From positions 2,418,001 to 2,482,000 of the forward strand of contig NZ_CP078069.1 in the NCBI RefSeq assembly GCF_019195435.1: a stretch of DNA of 64,000 nucleotides, given 5' to 3'. The translations under genes and the position numbers were made by a program. Origin of the DNA: Comamonas sp. NLF-1-9 (lineage in GTDB: Bacteria > Pseudomonadota > Gammaproteobacteria > Burkholderiales > Burkholderiaceae_C). Positions 33,250 through 41,227 of this stretch are shown piece by piece. Each line of letters starts with the position of its first letter. The stretch's first letter is position 1. Under the pieces are notes generated by a model. The model saw nothing but the letters and a program-made list of their open reading frames with translations, made no database searches and was not told the origin of the DNA.

Positions 33250-33923
33250 GGGGAAGTCTCCTTGGGGGCGGGCGTTGGCAGGGCGGCTTGGATGCCGGCG
33301 GTGATGAAATCGATCAGGAGCGGCGCGGCGGCCGCGTCGTTGGGCTGGTTCTCACCCTTGGACAGGCGCTGCACGCGGTAGTCCACCAGGTGGTGCAAGA
33401 GCGCGCCCATCGCGAACTGGTAGGCCCATGCGGCGCGCGCGCGCGGCCAGGCAGGGCACAGCTGGTGCAGCGCATCGATGAAGGCGTGGGCCATGGGGTC
33501 GAACATTTCGGCCAGCACGCGGTCGGTGTCGGGCGTGCGGTACATCAGCTCGCGCGCGACCAGTAGCGCGTAGTACTCGCCCTCGCCGCTGGCGCGCAGC
33601 TGCAGCACCGGCTCGACAAAGGCCTGCACCACGTCGTGCACCGTGGGCGGGCGCGGCCCGCGCAGCGCGGCATGCAGCAGCGCCAGGCGCTGCTCTATGG
33701 TCGGGCGCCAGTGCACGAAGATGGCATGGAACATCTCGTGCTTGGCGCCCCAGTAGTAGCCGACCAGCGCCGGCGGCACATCGGCCTCGGCCGCAATCTG
33801 GCGGATCGATACCGCGTGGTAGCCGTACTGCGCAAACAGCTTTTCCGCCGCCAGCAGGATCGCGGCCTTGCGGTCCGGTCGGGCCGAGGCGTCTGCAGCG
33901 GGGCGGGCCAGCATGGTGGGCAT
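33246..33923 (-). CDS. TetR-family regulator of the TRAP/AACS cluster
   Basis: 225 residues from the ATG at 33923. N-terminal helix-turn-helix (AAEKLFAQYGYHAVSIRQIA, EADVPPALVGYYWGAKHEMF) followed by an all-helical ligand-binding domain. It is the first gene of the TRAP catabolic operon and divergent from acetoacetyl-CoA synthetase. A strong inverted repeat at 33932-33958 sits in the shared promoter region, so it probably represses both itself with the operon and AACS. Confidence 0.88.
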   Translation of the reverse strand: MPTMLARPAADASARPDRKAAILLAAEKLFAQYGYHAVSIRQIAAEADVPPALVGYYWGAKHEMFHAIFVHWRPTIEQRLALLHAALRGPRPPTVHDVVQAFVEPVLQLRASGEGEYYALLVARELMYRTPDTDRVLAEMFDPMAHAFIDALHQLCPAWPRARAAWAYQFAMGALLHHLVDYRVQRLSKGENQPNDAAAAPLLIDFITAGIQAALPTPAPKETSP

Positions 33924-33931
33924 GCCGGTGA

Positions 33932-33958
33932 TTGGACAGTTGTCCAATTTTTTGGACA
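33932..33958. promoter_or_regulatory. TetR operator: overlapping inverted repeats
   Basis: TTGGACA-GT-TGTCCAA (33932-33947) is a perfect 7-bp inverted repeat; its right arm pairs again with the next TGGACA (TGTCCA-ATTTTT-TGGACA, 33941-33958). Three alternating half-sites are thus arrayed in 27 bp between the divergent TetR and AACS genes, consistent with two TetR dimers. Confidence 0.7.
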
Positions 33959-34049
33959 ACCGTACAAACCCTGATGGACAAGGGCAAGCCCCGGTCGCAG
34001 AGTGCCAGGCGCGCGGCGCGCCCTGCCTTTTGCCTGCCATGAATTGACG

Positions 34050-36143
34050 ATGAACATCTCTGAGCCCGCAGCCCGGTCTGCACCCTTCGTACCGCTGATC
34101 CGCCTCTACCAGGACTGGCTGCGCGAGCAGCGCGGCCTTGAATTCGTCGACTACCACGCGCTGTGGCAATGGTCGGTAACCGACTTGGAGGCCTTCTGGC
34201 AAAGCATCTGGGATTGGGCCGATCTGCAGTCCCCCACGCCGCACCGCGCCGTGCTGGCGGGCAACGTGATGCCCGGCGCCCAGTGGTTTGTCGGCGCGCA
34301 AGTGAACTATGCGCGCCAGGTGCTGCGCCACGCCGATGCCGCCCATGCCGCAGGGCAGCCGGCGCTGATTGCCGAGGACGAACGCGGCCGGGTGCGCGAG
34401 CTCTCCTGGCCCGAGCTGCGCCGCCAGGTGTCGGCGCTGGCGCTGCATTTGCAGCATGTGGGCGTGCAACCGGGCGACCGCGTCGCGGCCTATCTGCCCA
34501 ACATCCCCGAGACCATCGTCGCCTTTCTCGCCTGCGCCAGCGTCGGTGCGGTCTGGAGCGTGTGCGCGCCGGACATGGGCAGCCATGCGGTGCTGGACCG
34601 CTTTCGCCAGATCGAGCCCAAGGTCTTGATCGCCGTCGACGGCGTCACCTGGGCGGGCCGTGCGCTGGAGCGCAGCGACACCGTCGCGCAGCTGCGCGCC
34701 GAGCTGCCCAGCGTGCAGCACGTGCTGGCGGTGCGCTATCTGCATGATGATAAAACCATAGCTGACAGCGCAGACTGGGCAAACGTTACAGCCCGAAATG
34801 ATGCTGAAACCGCAGCCTTCGAGCCGCGCTGGCTGCCCTTTGACCATCCGCTGTGGATCGTCTACTCCAGCGGCACCACCGGCCTGCCCAAGCCCATCGT
34901 GCATTCGCATGGCGGCATCCTGGTCGTGTCCATGACCACCGGCCTGCACAGCGACGTCGGCTGCAGCTACGCGCCGAACAATTTCGGCGAGCGTTTCTGC
35001 TGGTATTCCTCCACCGGCTGGATCATGTGGAACATCCAGGTCGGCGGCCTGCTCACTGGCACCACTTGCGTGATCTTCGACGGCAGCCCTGGCGGCCCCA
35101 GGGATGCGCCCGACTGGGGCACGCTCTGGCGTTTTGCCGCGCGCCACGGCGTCACCTTCCTCGGTTCGGGCGCGGCCTTCTACGCGGGCTGCGCCAAGGC
35201 GGGTGTCGACCTGGCGCAGTGTGGTGACCTGTCGCGCATTCGCGCCATCGGCACCACCGGCTCGCCGCTTTCGCCCGAGGTGCAGCAATGGGGCACGGAG
35301 CAATTCCGGCGCATCGCCAGAACGCCCGCGCAAGAGGACATCTGGTGGTTCAACGTCTCGGGCGGCACCGATTTCGCCGGCGGCTTCATCGCCGGCACGC
35401 CCGAGCTGCCCCAGCAGCCCGGCGTGATGCAGTGCCGCATGCTCGGCGCCGCGGTCGAAGCCTGGGACGAAGCCGGCCACTCGGTCAAGGGCCAGGTGGG
35501 CGAGCTGGTGTGCACCCAGCCGATACCTTCCATGCCGCTGAGCTTCTGGAACGACCCCGGCCGCGCGCGCTATCTCGCCAGCTACTTCGAGATGTACCCG
35601 CCGGGGCACGGGCGCAAGCCCGGCGGCGGCGACCTCGGCCCCGAGGCCGGCAGCGTCTGGCGCCACGGCGACTGGCTGCGCATCGGCGACGAACACGGCG
35701 AGGGCGAGTGGTGCGTGATTTATGGCCGCTCGGACGCAACCATCAACCGCCAGGGCCTGCGCATGGGCACGAGCGAGATCTACAGCGCGGTCGAAGCCCT
35801 GCCCGAGGTGCTCGACTCCTTGGTGGTCGATCTGGAGTACCTGGGGCGCGAGAGCTGGATGCCGCTGTTCGTCGTGCTGCGCCCCGGCCACGCGCTGGAC
35901 GAGGCCTTGACCGCACGCATCAACGACGCCATCCGCCGCTCACTGAGCCCGCGCTTCGTGCCCAACGAGATCTTTCAGGTCGCCGAAATCCCGCGCACGC
36001 TCTCGGGCAAGAAGCAGGAGCTGCCGATCAAGAAGCTGCTGCTGGGCCAGGCCATCGACAAGGTGGTGAACCGCGAGGCCATGGCCAACCCCGGGTCGCT
36101 TGCGTGGTTCGTGGAGTTTGCGGCGCGGCGCGCGTCCGGTTGA
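34050..36143 (+). CDS. Acetoacetyl-CoA synthetase
   Basis: 697 residues from the ATG at 34050. ANL-superfamily adenylating enzyme: early LWQWSVTDLEAFWQSIWDW is typical of acetoacetyl-CoA synthetases; A3 motif YSSGTTGLPKPIVHSHGG; later WRHGDWLRIGDEHGEG, GRSDATINRQGLRMGTSEIY and the C-terminal catalytic Lys in LSGKKQELPIKK. It makes acetoacetyl-CoA from acetoacetate, ATP and CoA. The residues about 233-250 (DDKTIADSADWANVTARND) come from a copy of the dispersed repeat, read in frame. Divergent from the TetR operon and probably co-regulated. Confidence 0.92.
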   Translation: MNISEPAARSAPFVPLIRLYQDWLREQRGLEFVDYHALWQWSVTDLEAFWQSIWDWADLQSPTPHRAVLAGNVMPGAQWFVGAQVNYARQVLRHADAAHAAGQPALIAEDERGRVRELSWPELRRQVSALALHLQHVGVQPGDRVAAYLPNIPETIVAFLACASVGAVWSVCAPDMGSHAVLDRFRQIEPKVLIAVDGVTWAGRALERSDTVAQLRAELPSVQHVLAVRYLHDDKTIADSADWANVTARNDAETAAFEPRWLPFDHPLWIVYSSGTTGLPKPIVHSHGGILVVSMTTGLHSDVGCSYAPNNFGERFCWYSSTGWIMWNIQVGGLLTGTTCVIFDGSPGGPRDAPDWGTLWRFAARHGVTFLGSGAAFYAGCAKAGVDLAQCGDLSRIRAIGTTGSPLSPEVQQWGTEQFRRIARTPAQEDIWWFNVSGGTDFAGGFIAGTPELPQQPGVMQCRMLGAAVEAWDEAGHSVKGQVGELVCTQPIPSMPLSFWNDPGRARYLASYFEMYPPGHGRKPGGGDLGPEAGSVWRHGDWLRIGDEHGEGEWCVIYGRSDATINRQGLRMGTSEIYSAVEALPEVLDSLVVDLEYLGRESWMPLFVVLRPGHALDEALTARINDAIRRSLSPRFVPNEIFQVAEIPRTLSGKKQELPIKKLLLGQAIDKVVNREAMANPGSLAWFVEFAARRASG
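34747..34800 (+). repeat. Dispersed AGCTGCTGGCGC repeat, copy F (inside AACS gene)
   Basis: GATGATAAAACCATAGCTGA followed by CAGCGCAGACTGGGCAAACG and TTACAGCCCGAAATG. In-frame within the acetoacetyl-CoA synthetase gene, in a variable stretch just before the core ATP-binding motif. Copy G (41091, complement) shares the ACAGCCCGAAA end. Confidence 0.7.
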
Positions 36144-36161
36144 TAACCCTACGCGGCGACA

Positions 36162-36320
36162 TCGCTGGACTTCTTGCGCGTGCCGCCGGGCAACCGGCTG
36201 GAGGCGCTGCGCGGCGACCGCAAAGGCCAATACAGCATCCGCATCAACAGCCAGTGGCGCTTGTGCTTCCTCTGGTCGGACGGGCACGCCAGCCAGGTCG
36301 AGATCGTCGACTACCACTGA
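36162..36320 (+). pseudogene. Truncated higB toxin remnant
   Basis: Frame SLDFLRVPPGNRLEALRGDR, KGQYSIRINSQWRLCFLWSD, then QVEIVDYH and a stop, matching the C-terminal half of the intact HigB at 24128. The N-terminal about 40 residues are missing and no start codon fits; the sequence runs directly from the 3' end of the AACS gene. A full antitoxin gene follows 11 bp later, so this is the relic of a second higBA pair. Confidence 0.8.
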
Positions 36321-36331
36321 AAGGATTTGGC

Positions 36332-36634
36332 ATGAGCACGCATCCCCAATGGCCCCATCGGGGCGAGATCCTGCAGGAAGACTTTCTCGTCCCCATGGGC
36401 ATCAGCCAGTACCGCATCGCCAAGGCGATTGGCGTGCCTGCGCGTCGCATCAACGAAATCGTCAAGGGGCAGCGCGGCATCACCGCCGATACCGCGCTGC
36501 GCCTGGCGGCGTTTTTCGGCACCGACGCGCAGAGCTGGCTCAACTTGCAGAGCGAGTACGACCTGCGCCGGGCACGCCAGTCGATGCGCGCGGCGCTGGC
36601 CGCAATAGAGCGCTATTCGACGCAAAACGCCTGA
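36332..36634 (+). CDS. higA: HigA-like antitoxin, without a complete toxin
   Basis: 100 residues of the HigA/VapI type: HRGEILQEDFLVPMGISQYR, AKAIGVPARRINEIVKGQRG and LAAFFGTDAQSWLNLQSEYD. The reading frame is complete with an AAAGGA-like ribosome site, although its toxin partner is truncated. It could still act as a DNA-binding repressor or neutralise a related HigB. Confidence 0.88.
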   Translation: MSTHPQWPHRGEILQEDFLVPMGISQYRIAKAIGVPARRINEIVKGQRGITADTALRLAAFFGTDAQSWLNLQSEYDLRRARQSMRAALAAIERYSTQNA

Positions 36635-37048
36635 TCAGAGCCAGGTGCCCGAACCCTGCGGCATCTGGATTTGCAGCGCCGGGTCGCCCCCCGTCACCGT
36701 CGCGCCGATCAGCATGCTCAAGAGCGAGACGAAGAGGCTGGCGAACAGCGCGGTCCAGAAGCCCGAGAGCCGAAAGCCCTTGACCAGCGCAGACACCAGC
36801 AGAATGACCAGCGCATTGATCACCAGCAGAAACAGGCCGAAGGTGATCAGGGTGAGCGGCAGCGTCAGCACGATGAGCAGCGGGCGCACGATGGCGTTGG
36901 CAAACCCGAGCAGCAGCGCGGAGACCAGCAGCGCGCCCGCGCTGTCGAACTTCACGCCCTTGAAGATGTAGCTTGCCACCCAGAGCGCCAGCGCGGTGAT
37001 CGCCCATTGGGTGAGAAAAGGCGTGAGGTTGGTGAACATGCCCGCCAT
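36635..37048 (-). CDS. Phage-holin-4-type (YvlD-like) membrane protein
   Basis: 137 residues, four predicted helices (LTQWAITALALWVASYIF; LLVSALLLGFANAIVRPLLIVL; LPLTLITFGLFLLVINALVI; GFWTALFASLFVSLLSMLIG, split as needed). The NAIVRPLL and PLTLITFGLFLLVINA segments are hallmarks of the PF04020 family, found widely on bacterial chromosomes and not evidence of a prophage. Function unknown. Stop codon directly abuts the higA stop (convergent). Confidence 0.85.
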   Translation of the reverse strand: MAGMFTNLTPFLTQWAITALALWVASYIFKGVKFDSAGALLVSALLLGFANAIVRPLLIVLTLPLTLITFGLFLLVINALVILLVSALVKGFRLSGFWTALFASLFVSLLSMLIGATVTGGDPALQIQMPQGSGTWL

Positions 37049-37073
37049 GATATCGGCCCGCCGTCTGCGCGCC

Positions 37074-38225
37074 TCAGCTGCCCTTGGCCGCCTGCGCCCG
37101 CGCGCCGCGCAGCCACAGCAGCACGCCCGCAAGCAGCAGATAGGTCAGGCTCCAGAGCACGCTGGCGCCCACGAGCGGCGCGCGGCCCTGAGCGGCAATG
37201 CGCAGCAGCGCCGCCAGCCCCAGCAGCAGCGCGCCCAGGTAGGCCCAGCGCAGGTGCAAGGTGTTGCCGGTGACGCGAAACATGCGCGTGCGCAGCATCA
37301 CCGTATAGGTCAGCGTGCCCAGCGCCCCGGCGGTGATCGCGTGCAGCGCGGTAGTGGCCGGGCGCTGCGCGAGCAGGGCGGCGCCGGTCAGCAGCCAGCC
37401 GGTGATCAGCCAGAGATAGCCCGCCAGCAGTGCCAGCAAATCGGGTTTGTCATGGCACAGCCAGAAGTGCCAGCGCACGATGCGCACCAGCGCCAGCACC
37501 ACGGCGGCCAGCAGCAGGCCACCGGCCATGCGGTGCGCCCAGGGGAGGCCACTGGCCACCAGCAAGATGCTGGCGCCCAGCACGCACAGCTGAGTCAGCT
37601 CCAGCGTGGGCTGCACTACGTGCGCCAGTGGTGCGCGTTTGGTGCGCACATGGCCGGCCACGGCGGGGGCCAGAATGCGCCCGCCCATGAAGAACATCAG
37701 CATGCTCAGCAGCAGCACCGCCGCCAGCCCTGCCGTGTGCATGCCTTGAACCTTGCTGGCCAGATGAAAGGCCAGCGCCGCCAGCGCCAGGCCGGTGAGG
37801 ATGAGCGCCACCGAGCGGTTGCTCCACTTGCTGGCCCTGAGGTAGGTAGGCGCGACCAGCAGCGCCAGGCCCGTGACGAACAAGCCGTTCAGGCCGAAGG
37901 CCACGCGGCTGGCCGGTGCCAGCAAGAAGGCCAGGCGCGCCAGCGCCCAGGCCAGCAGCAGCAGGGCGCTGCGCCCCAGGGTGCCGGGCTTGAGCGTGTA
38001 GCCCGCCACCACCGCCAGGGCAAAGCCGAAGAGCATCTCGTGCGCATGGCCCAGGCCGGTGTGCAGCGCCGCCGGGGCGGGCAGCAGGCCGATCTGCCCC
38101 AGCACCGACCAGGGCAGCACGAGGGCGCCGTACAGCGCCGCCAGCACAAACCAGTAGCTGCCCGGAAAGTGCCAGGCGCTCCGGGTGGCCCGGGTGGCGC
38201 GGGCTGCGGGCGGCGCTGCTGCCAT
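37074..38225 (-). CDS. nnrS: NnrS-family membrane protein
   Basis: 383 residues, about ten to twelve helices. The family pattern HTGLGHAHEMLFGFALAVVA (His-rich, possibly haem/copper-binding) plus GYTLKPGTLGR, LTQLCVLGASILLVASG and MLRTRMFRVTG supports NnrS, linked to nitric oxide stress and denitrification in other proteobacteria. No nir/nor genes are near. It starts 21 bp downstream of the stop of the DUF3617 gene. Confidence 0.88.
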   Translation of the reverse strand: MAAAPPAARATRATRSAWHFPGSYWFVLAALYGALVLPWSVLGQIGLLPAPAALHTGLGHAHEMLFGFALAVVAGYTLKPGTLGRSALLLLAWALARLAFLLAPASRVAFGLNGLFVTGLALLVAPTYLRASKWSNRSVALILTGLALAALAFHLASKVQGMHTAGLAAVLLLSMLMFFMGGRILAPAVAGHVRTKRAPLAHVVQPTLELTQLCVLGASILLVASGLPWAHRMAGGLLLAAVVLALVRIVRWHFWLCHDKPDLLALLAGYLWLITGWLLTGAALLAQRPATTALHAITAGALGTLTYTVMLRTRMFRVTGNTLHLRWAYLGALLLGLAALLRIAAQGRAPLVGASVLWSLTYLLLAGVLLWLRGARAQAAKGS

Positions 38226-38246
38226 GGCCTGGGCGCGTCAGCGCGC

Positions 38247-38810
38247 CTACTGCTGGCCCACGGGCTTGACCTTGCCGCAGTCGGCCGACAGCCACTTGCC
38301 CTGCTGGGTAAAGTCCATCTGCTCGGGCTGGCCGTCGGCGCTGGTGCGCATCTTGTACTGGCCGCGGTAGGCGGTGGGGCTGTCCAGGTTCACCGTGCCC
38401 TCGCCCGAGCTCGGGCCGCTGCCGTCCGAGCCGGTGCACTGAAAGCTCATCTGCAGCGTCCTGGGGCCGCTGCGCTTGACCTTGTGCGTGCAGTCGTCGC
38501 TGGACTTGATCTGGTCCAGATCCACGTCTTTTTGCGTCATGCAGATCTTGACCGTGTGGTTCATGGCGTTGCCGCTCGCGCCCATGCCGTTGGCGCTCAT
38601 CATCTGCTCCATCTGGCGGCGCTGCTCGGGCGGCATCTTGGCCATTTCGGCCTGCATCTGGGCCATCGCGGCTTCCAGGCGGCCGCTGCTGGTCTTCATG
38701 CTGCCCTGCACCTCCCACAAACCGGGCTTGAGCTTGATGTCCTGGGCAAGGGCGAGGCTGCTGCCCAGCGCAAGCAGCAGCAGTGTCAAAAGGGCTCGCA
38801 TGGCGGTCAT
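38247..38810 (-). CDS. DUF3617 periplasmic protein
   Basis: 187 residues from the ATG at 38810, with a signal peptide (LLTLLLLALGSSLALA). The core LKPGLWEVQGSMKTSSGR, VKICMTQKDVDLDQI and FQCTGSDGSGPSSGEGTVNL fits DUF3617, small exported beta-rich proteins of unknown function. Residues about 45-70 are Met/Gln-rich (MAQMQAEMAKMPPEQRRQME). Confidence 0.8.
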   Translation of the reverse strand: MTAMRALLTLLLLALGSSLALAQDIKLKPGLWEVQGSMKTSSGRLEAAMAQMQAEMAKMPPEQRRQMEQMMSANGMGASGNAMNHTVKICMTQKDVDLDQIKSSDDCTHKVKRSGPRTLQMSFQCTGSDGSGPSSGEGTVNLDSPTAYRGQYKMRTSADGQPEQMDFTQQGKWLSADCGKVKPVGQQ

Positions 38811-38984
38811 GGCGTACTCCTGAAGGTGGTGCGGGCGTGCCGCAATTCGGCACAGCGGGGCATTCTGGCGCAAGAGTAGCGCCGGGGGCAAAACCGCACG
38901 GCCGGCAGGCGTGGCCAGTGGGCGCGTACGGTCTTGCGCTGCTGCATACACTGGGGGCATTGATGGCGGCGGGAAAGCGCGGGC

Positions 38985-40370
38985 ATGGCGGGTTTCGACT
39001 TTGATCTTTTCGTGGTGGGCGGCGGCTCGGGCGGGGTGCGCGCCGCGCGCTTTGCCGGGCAGCGCGGCGTGCGCGTGGCGCTGGCGGAATCGGGGCGCAT
39101 GGGCGGCACCTGCGTGAACGTGGGCTGCATCCCCAAGAAGCTCTACAGCTACGCGGCCGAATACGCCGAAGGTTTTGCCGATGCGCGCGGCTACGGCTGG
39201 ATCCTGCCGGGCGAGCCGGTGCTGGACTGGGCGCTGCTCAAGGCCAACCGCGCCCGCTCCATAGGCCAGCTCAACGCCATCTACGACAACCTGATGACCA
39301 GCGCCGGGGTCGAGCGCATGCACGGCCATGCGCGCCTGGTGGATGCGCACACCGTGCAGGTGCAGCATGCCGACGGGCGCGTCACGCACCACAGCGCCGC
39401 GACCATCTTGCTGGCCACGGGCGGCGCGCCCTGGGTGCCCGAGCTGCCGGGGCGCGAGCTGGTGGTCACCTCCAACGAGATCTTTGACCTGCCGCGCTTT
39501 CCGCGTCGCCTGGCGGTGGTCGGCGGCGGCTACATCGCCAGCGAGTTCGCCAGCATTTTTCGCGGCATGGGCAGCGAGGTGGTGCAGCTGTACCGCGGCG
39601 AGCAGATCCTGCGCGGCTTTGACGACGAGGTGCGCAATTTCGCGGCGCAGGAGATGGGCAAGGCCGGCGTGGACATCCGCTGCCATGCCGACGTGGTGCG
39701 CGTCGAAGCCGCGGGCGAGGGCCGGCGCCTGATCCTCAAGGACGGCAGCGCGCTGGAGGCGGACGTGGCGCTCTACGCGACCGGGCGGCGCGCCGCGACG
39801 GCGGACCTGGGTCTGGAGGCGCTGGGCGTGCGCCTGGCCGCCAACGGCGCGATCGAGGTCGATGCGCGCTTTGCCACCAGCGTGCCCGGCATCTACGCGG
39901 TGGGTGACGTGGTCGGGCGCAAGGAGCTCACGCCCGTGGCCCTGGCCGAGGCGATGGCGCTGGTCGACCAGCTCTTCGGCCCGGCGCCGGGCAAGGCCGC
40001 GCGCGTGATGAACTACGACAACATCGCCACCGCCATCTTCACCCACCCGCCGATAGGCACCGTGGGGCTGAGCGAGGCGCAGGCGCGCGAGCGCTGCGCC
40101 AGGGTGCGCATCTACCGCAGCGACTTTCGGCCGCTGCAGCACAGCCTGTCGGGGCGCAGCGAGCGCACGCTGGTCAAGCTCGTCGTCGACGACGCCAGCG
40201 ACCGCGTGCTGGGCGCGCACATCGTCGGCGCCGACGCGAGCGAGATCATCCAAGGCTTTGCGGTGGCGCTGCAGTGCGGCGCGACCAAGGCGCAGTTCGA
40301 CGCGACCCTGGGCATACACCCGACCAGCGCGGAAGAGTTCGTCACCCTGCGCGAGCTCACGCGCACCTGA
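38985..40370 (+). CDS. gor: Glutathione-disulfide reductase
   Basis: 461 residues. FAD motif LFVVGGGSGGVRAARFA, redox-active disulfide GGTCVNVGCIPKK, NADPH motif VVGGGYIASEFASIF, second FAD motif GIYAVGDVV and catalytic C-terminal HPTSAEE. Reduces oxidised glutathione using NADPH in the cytoplasm. The glutathione-dependent GST encoded at 11070 would depend on it. Followed by a VOC gene 28 bp downstream. Confidence 0.95.
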   Translation: MAGFDFDLFVVGGGSGGVRAARFAGQRGVRVALAESGRMGGTCVNVGCIPKKLYSYAAEYAEGFADARGYGWILPGEPVLDWALLKANRARSIGQLNAIYDNLMTSAGVERMHGHARLVDAHTVQVQHADGRVTHHSAATILLATGGAPWVPELPGRELVVTSNEIFDLPRFPRRLAVVGGGYIASEFASIFRGMGSEVVQLYRGEQILRGFDDEVRNFAAQEMGKAGVDIRCHADVVRVEAAGEGRRLILKDGSALEADVALYATGRRAATADLGLEALGVRLAANGAIEVDARFATSVPGIYAVGDVVGRKELTPVALAEAMALVDQLFGPAPGKAARVMNYDNIATAIFTHPPIGTVGLSEAQARERCARVRIYRSDFRPLQHSLSGRSERTLVKLVVDDASDRVLGAHIVGADASEIIQGFAVALQCGATKAQFDATLGIHPTSAEEFVTLRELTRT

Positions 40371-40398
40371 GCGCGTTTTCTGACCAAGGAGCCCGGCC

Positions 40399-41034
40399 GT
40401 GCCACCGACCCTGCTTGACCACCTCGTCGTCACCTGCCACTCGCTGGACGCGGGCGCGGCCTACGTCGCGCAAGTGCTGGGCGTGGCGCCGCTTGCCGGC
40501 GGCGAGCACCCGCGCATGGCCACGCACAACCGCCTGCTGCGCCTGGGCGAGAGCTGTTATCTGGAGGTGATCGCGCCCAAGCCTGAGGCGCCTGCCCCGG
40601 GGCGCGCGCGCTGGTTCGGGCTTGACGCCCTGCCGCCCGGGGCGCCGCCGGCGCTGCGCACCTGGGTGGCGCGCAGCAGCACGATCGAGCAGGCCCTGGC
40701 CGCGGCTTCGGAGCCGCTGGGCGTGGCCGAGCCCATGAGCCGGGGCGCACTGAACTGGCTGATCAGCCTTGGCGCCGACGGCACCATGGTGCTGGACGGC
40801 GCGGCGCCCGCGCTCATCCAGTGGCAGGACGCCGAGCACCCCGCGGCCCGCATGCCCGAGCTTGGCCTGGCGCTGCAGCAGCTCGAGATCATCCATCCCG
40901 AGCCCGACCGGCTGTCGCGCCTGCTGTCCTCGCTCGCGCTGCAGGCGCCGGTGCGGGTGCGCGCGGGCGATACGCCGCGGCTGGTCGCACACATCCGCAC
41001 GCCGCAGGGGCTGCGTCTGCTGTCTTCGCCCTGA
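40399..41034 (+). CDS. VOC-family (glyoxalase-like) protein
   Basis: 211 residues starting at GTG 40399 with AAGGAG upstream. LLDHLVVTCHSLDAGAAYVA, NRLLRLGESCYLEVIAPKPE and a second half with IIHPEPDRLSRLL fit the two-module glyoxalase-like domain (PF13468 type). Reaction unknown. Likely co-transcribed with gor. Confidence 0.75.
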   Translation: MPPTLLDHLVVTCHSLDAGAAYVAQVLGVAPLAGGEHPRMATHNRLLRLGESCYLEVIAPKPEAPAPGRARWFGLDALPPGAPPALRTWVARSSTIEQALAAASEPLGVAEPMSRGALNWLISLGADGTMVLDGAAPALIQWQDAEHPAARMPELGLALQQLEIIHPEPDRLSRLLSSLALQAPVRVRAGDTPRLVAHIRTPQGLRLLSSP

Positions 41035-41090
41035 TCGAGCCATGGCCGGGTGCGGATGCGGCTTGCGGGCCGAAGAGCAGGGTTTGGAGT

Positions 41091-41143
41091 GTTTTCGGGC
41101 TGTATCGCCCAGTGGACGGGCGCGAACAGCTATGTATTTGATA
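41091..41143 (-). repeat. Dispersed AGCTGCTGGCGC repeat, copy G
   Basis: On the minus strand TATCAAATACATAGCTGTTC followed by GCGCCCGTCCACTGGGCGAT and ACAGCCCGAAAAC. GCGCCCG and CGGGCG-type arms flank the centre. It lies in the 193-bp gap between the VOC and SDR genes, which otherwise holds nothing recognised. Confidence 0.65.
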
Positions 41144-41227
41144 GTTTGCAAGCCTTTTGTGGCGTGTGTCGCGGCAAGGCGCGGCGCGCCGGGCAGGGCT
41201 TGAAACCAGATGAAGGAGTGCAGCGAG

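Noticed and set aside
36635..37048. Prophage remnant suggested by a holin-type membrane protein
   Set aside because: The PF04020 family is common on chromosomes; no other phage gene or attachment site is nearby.
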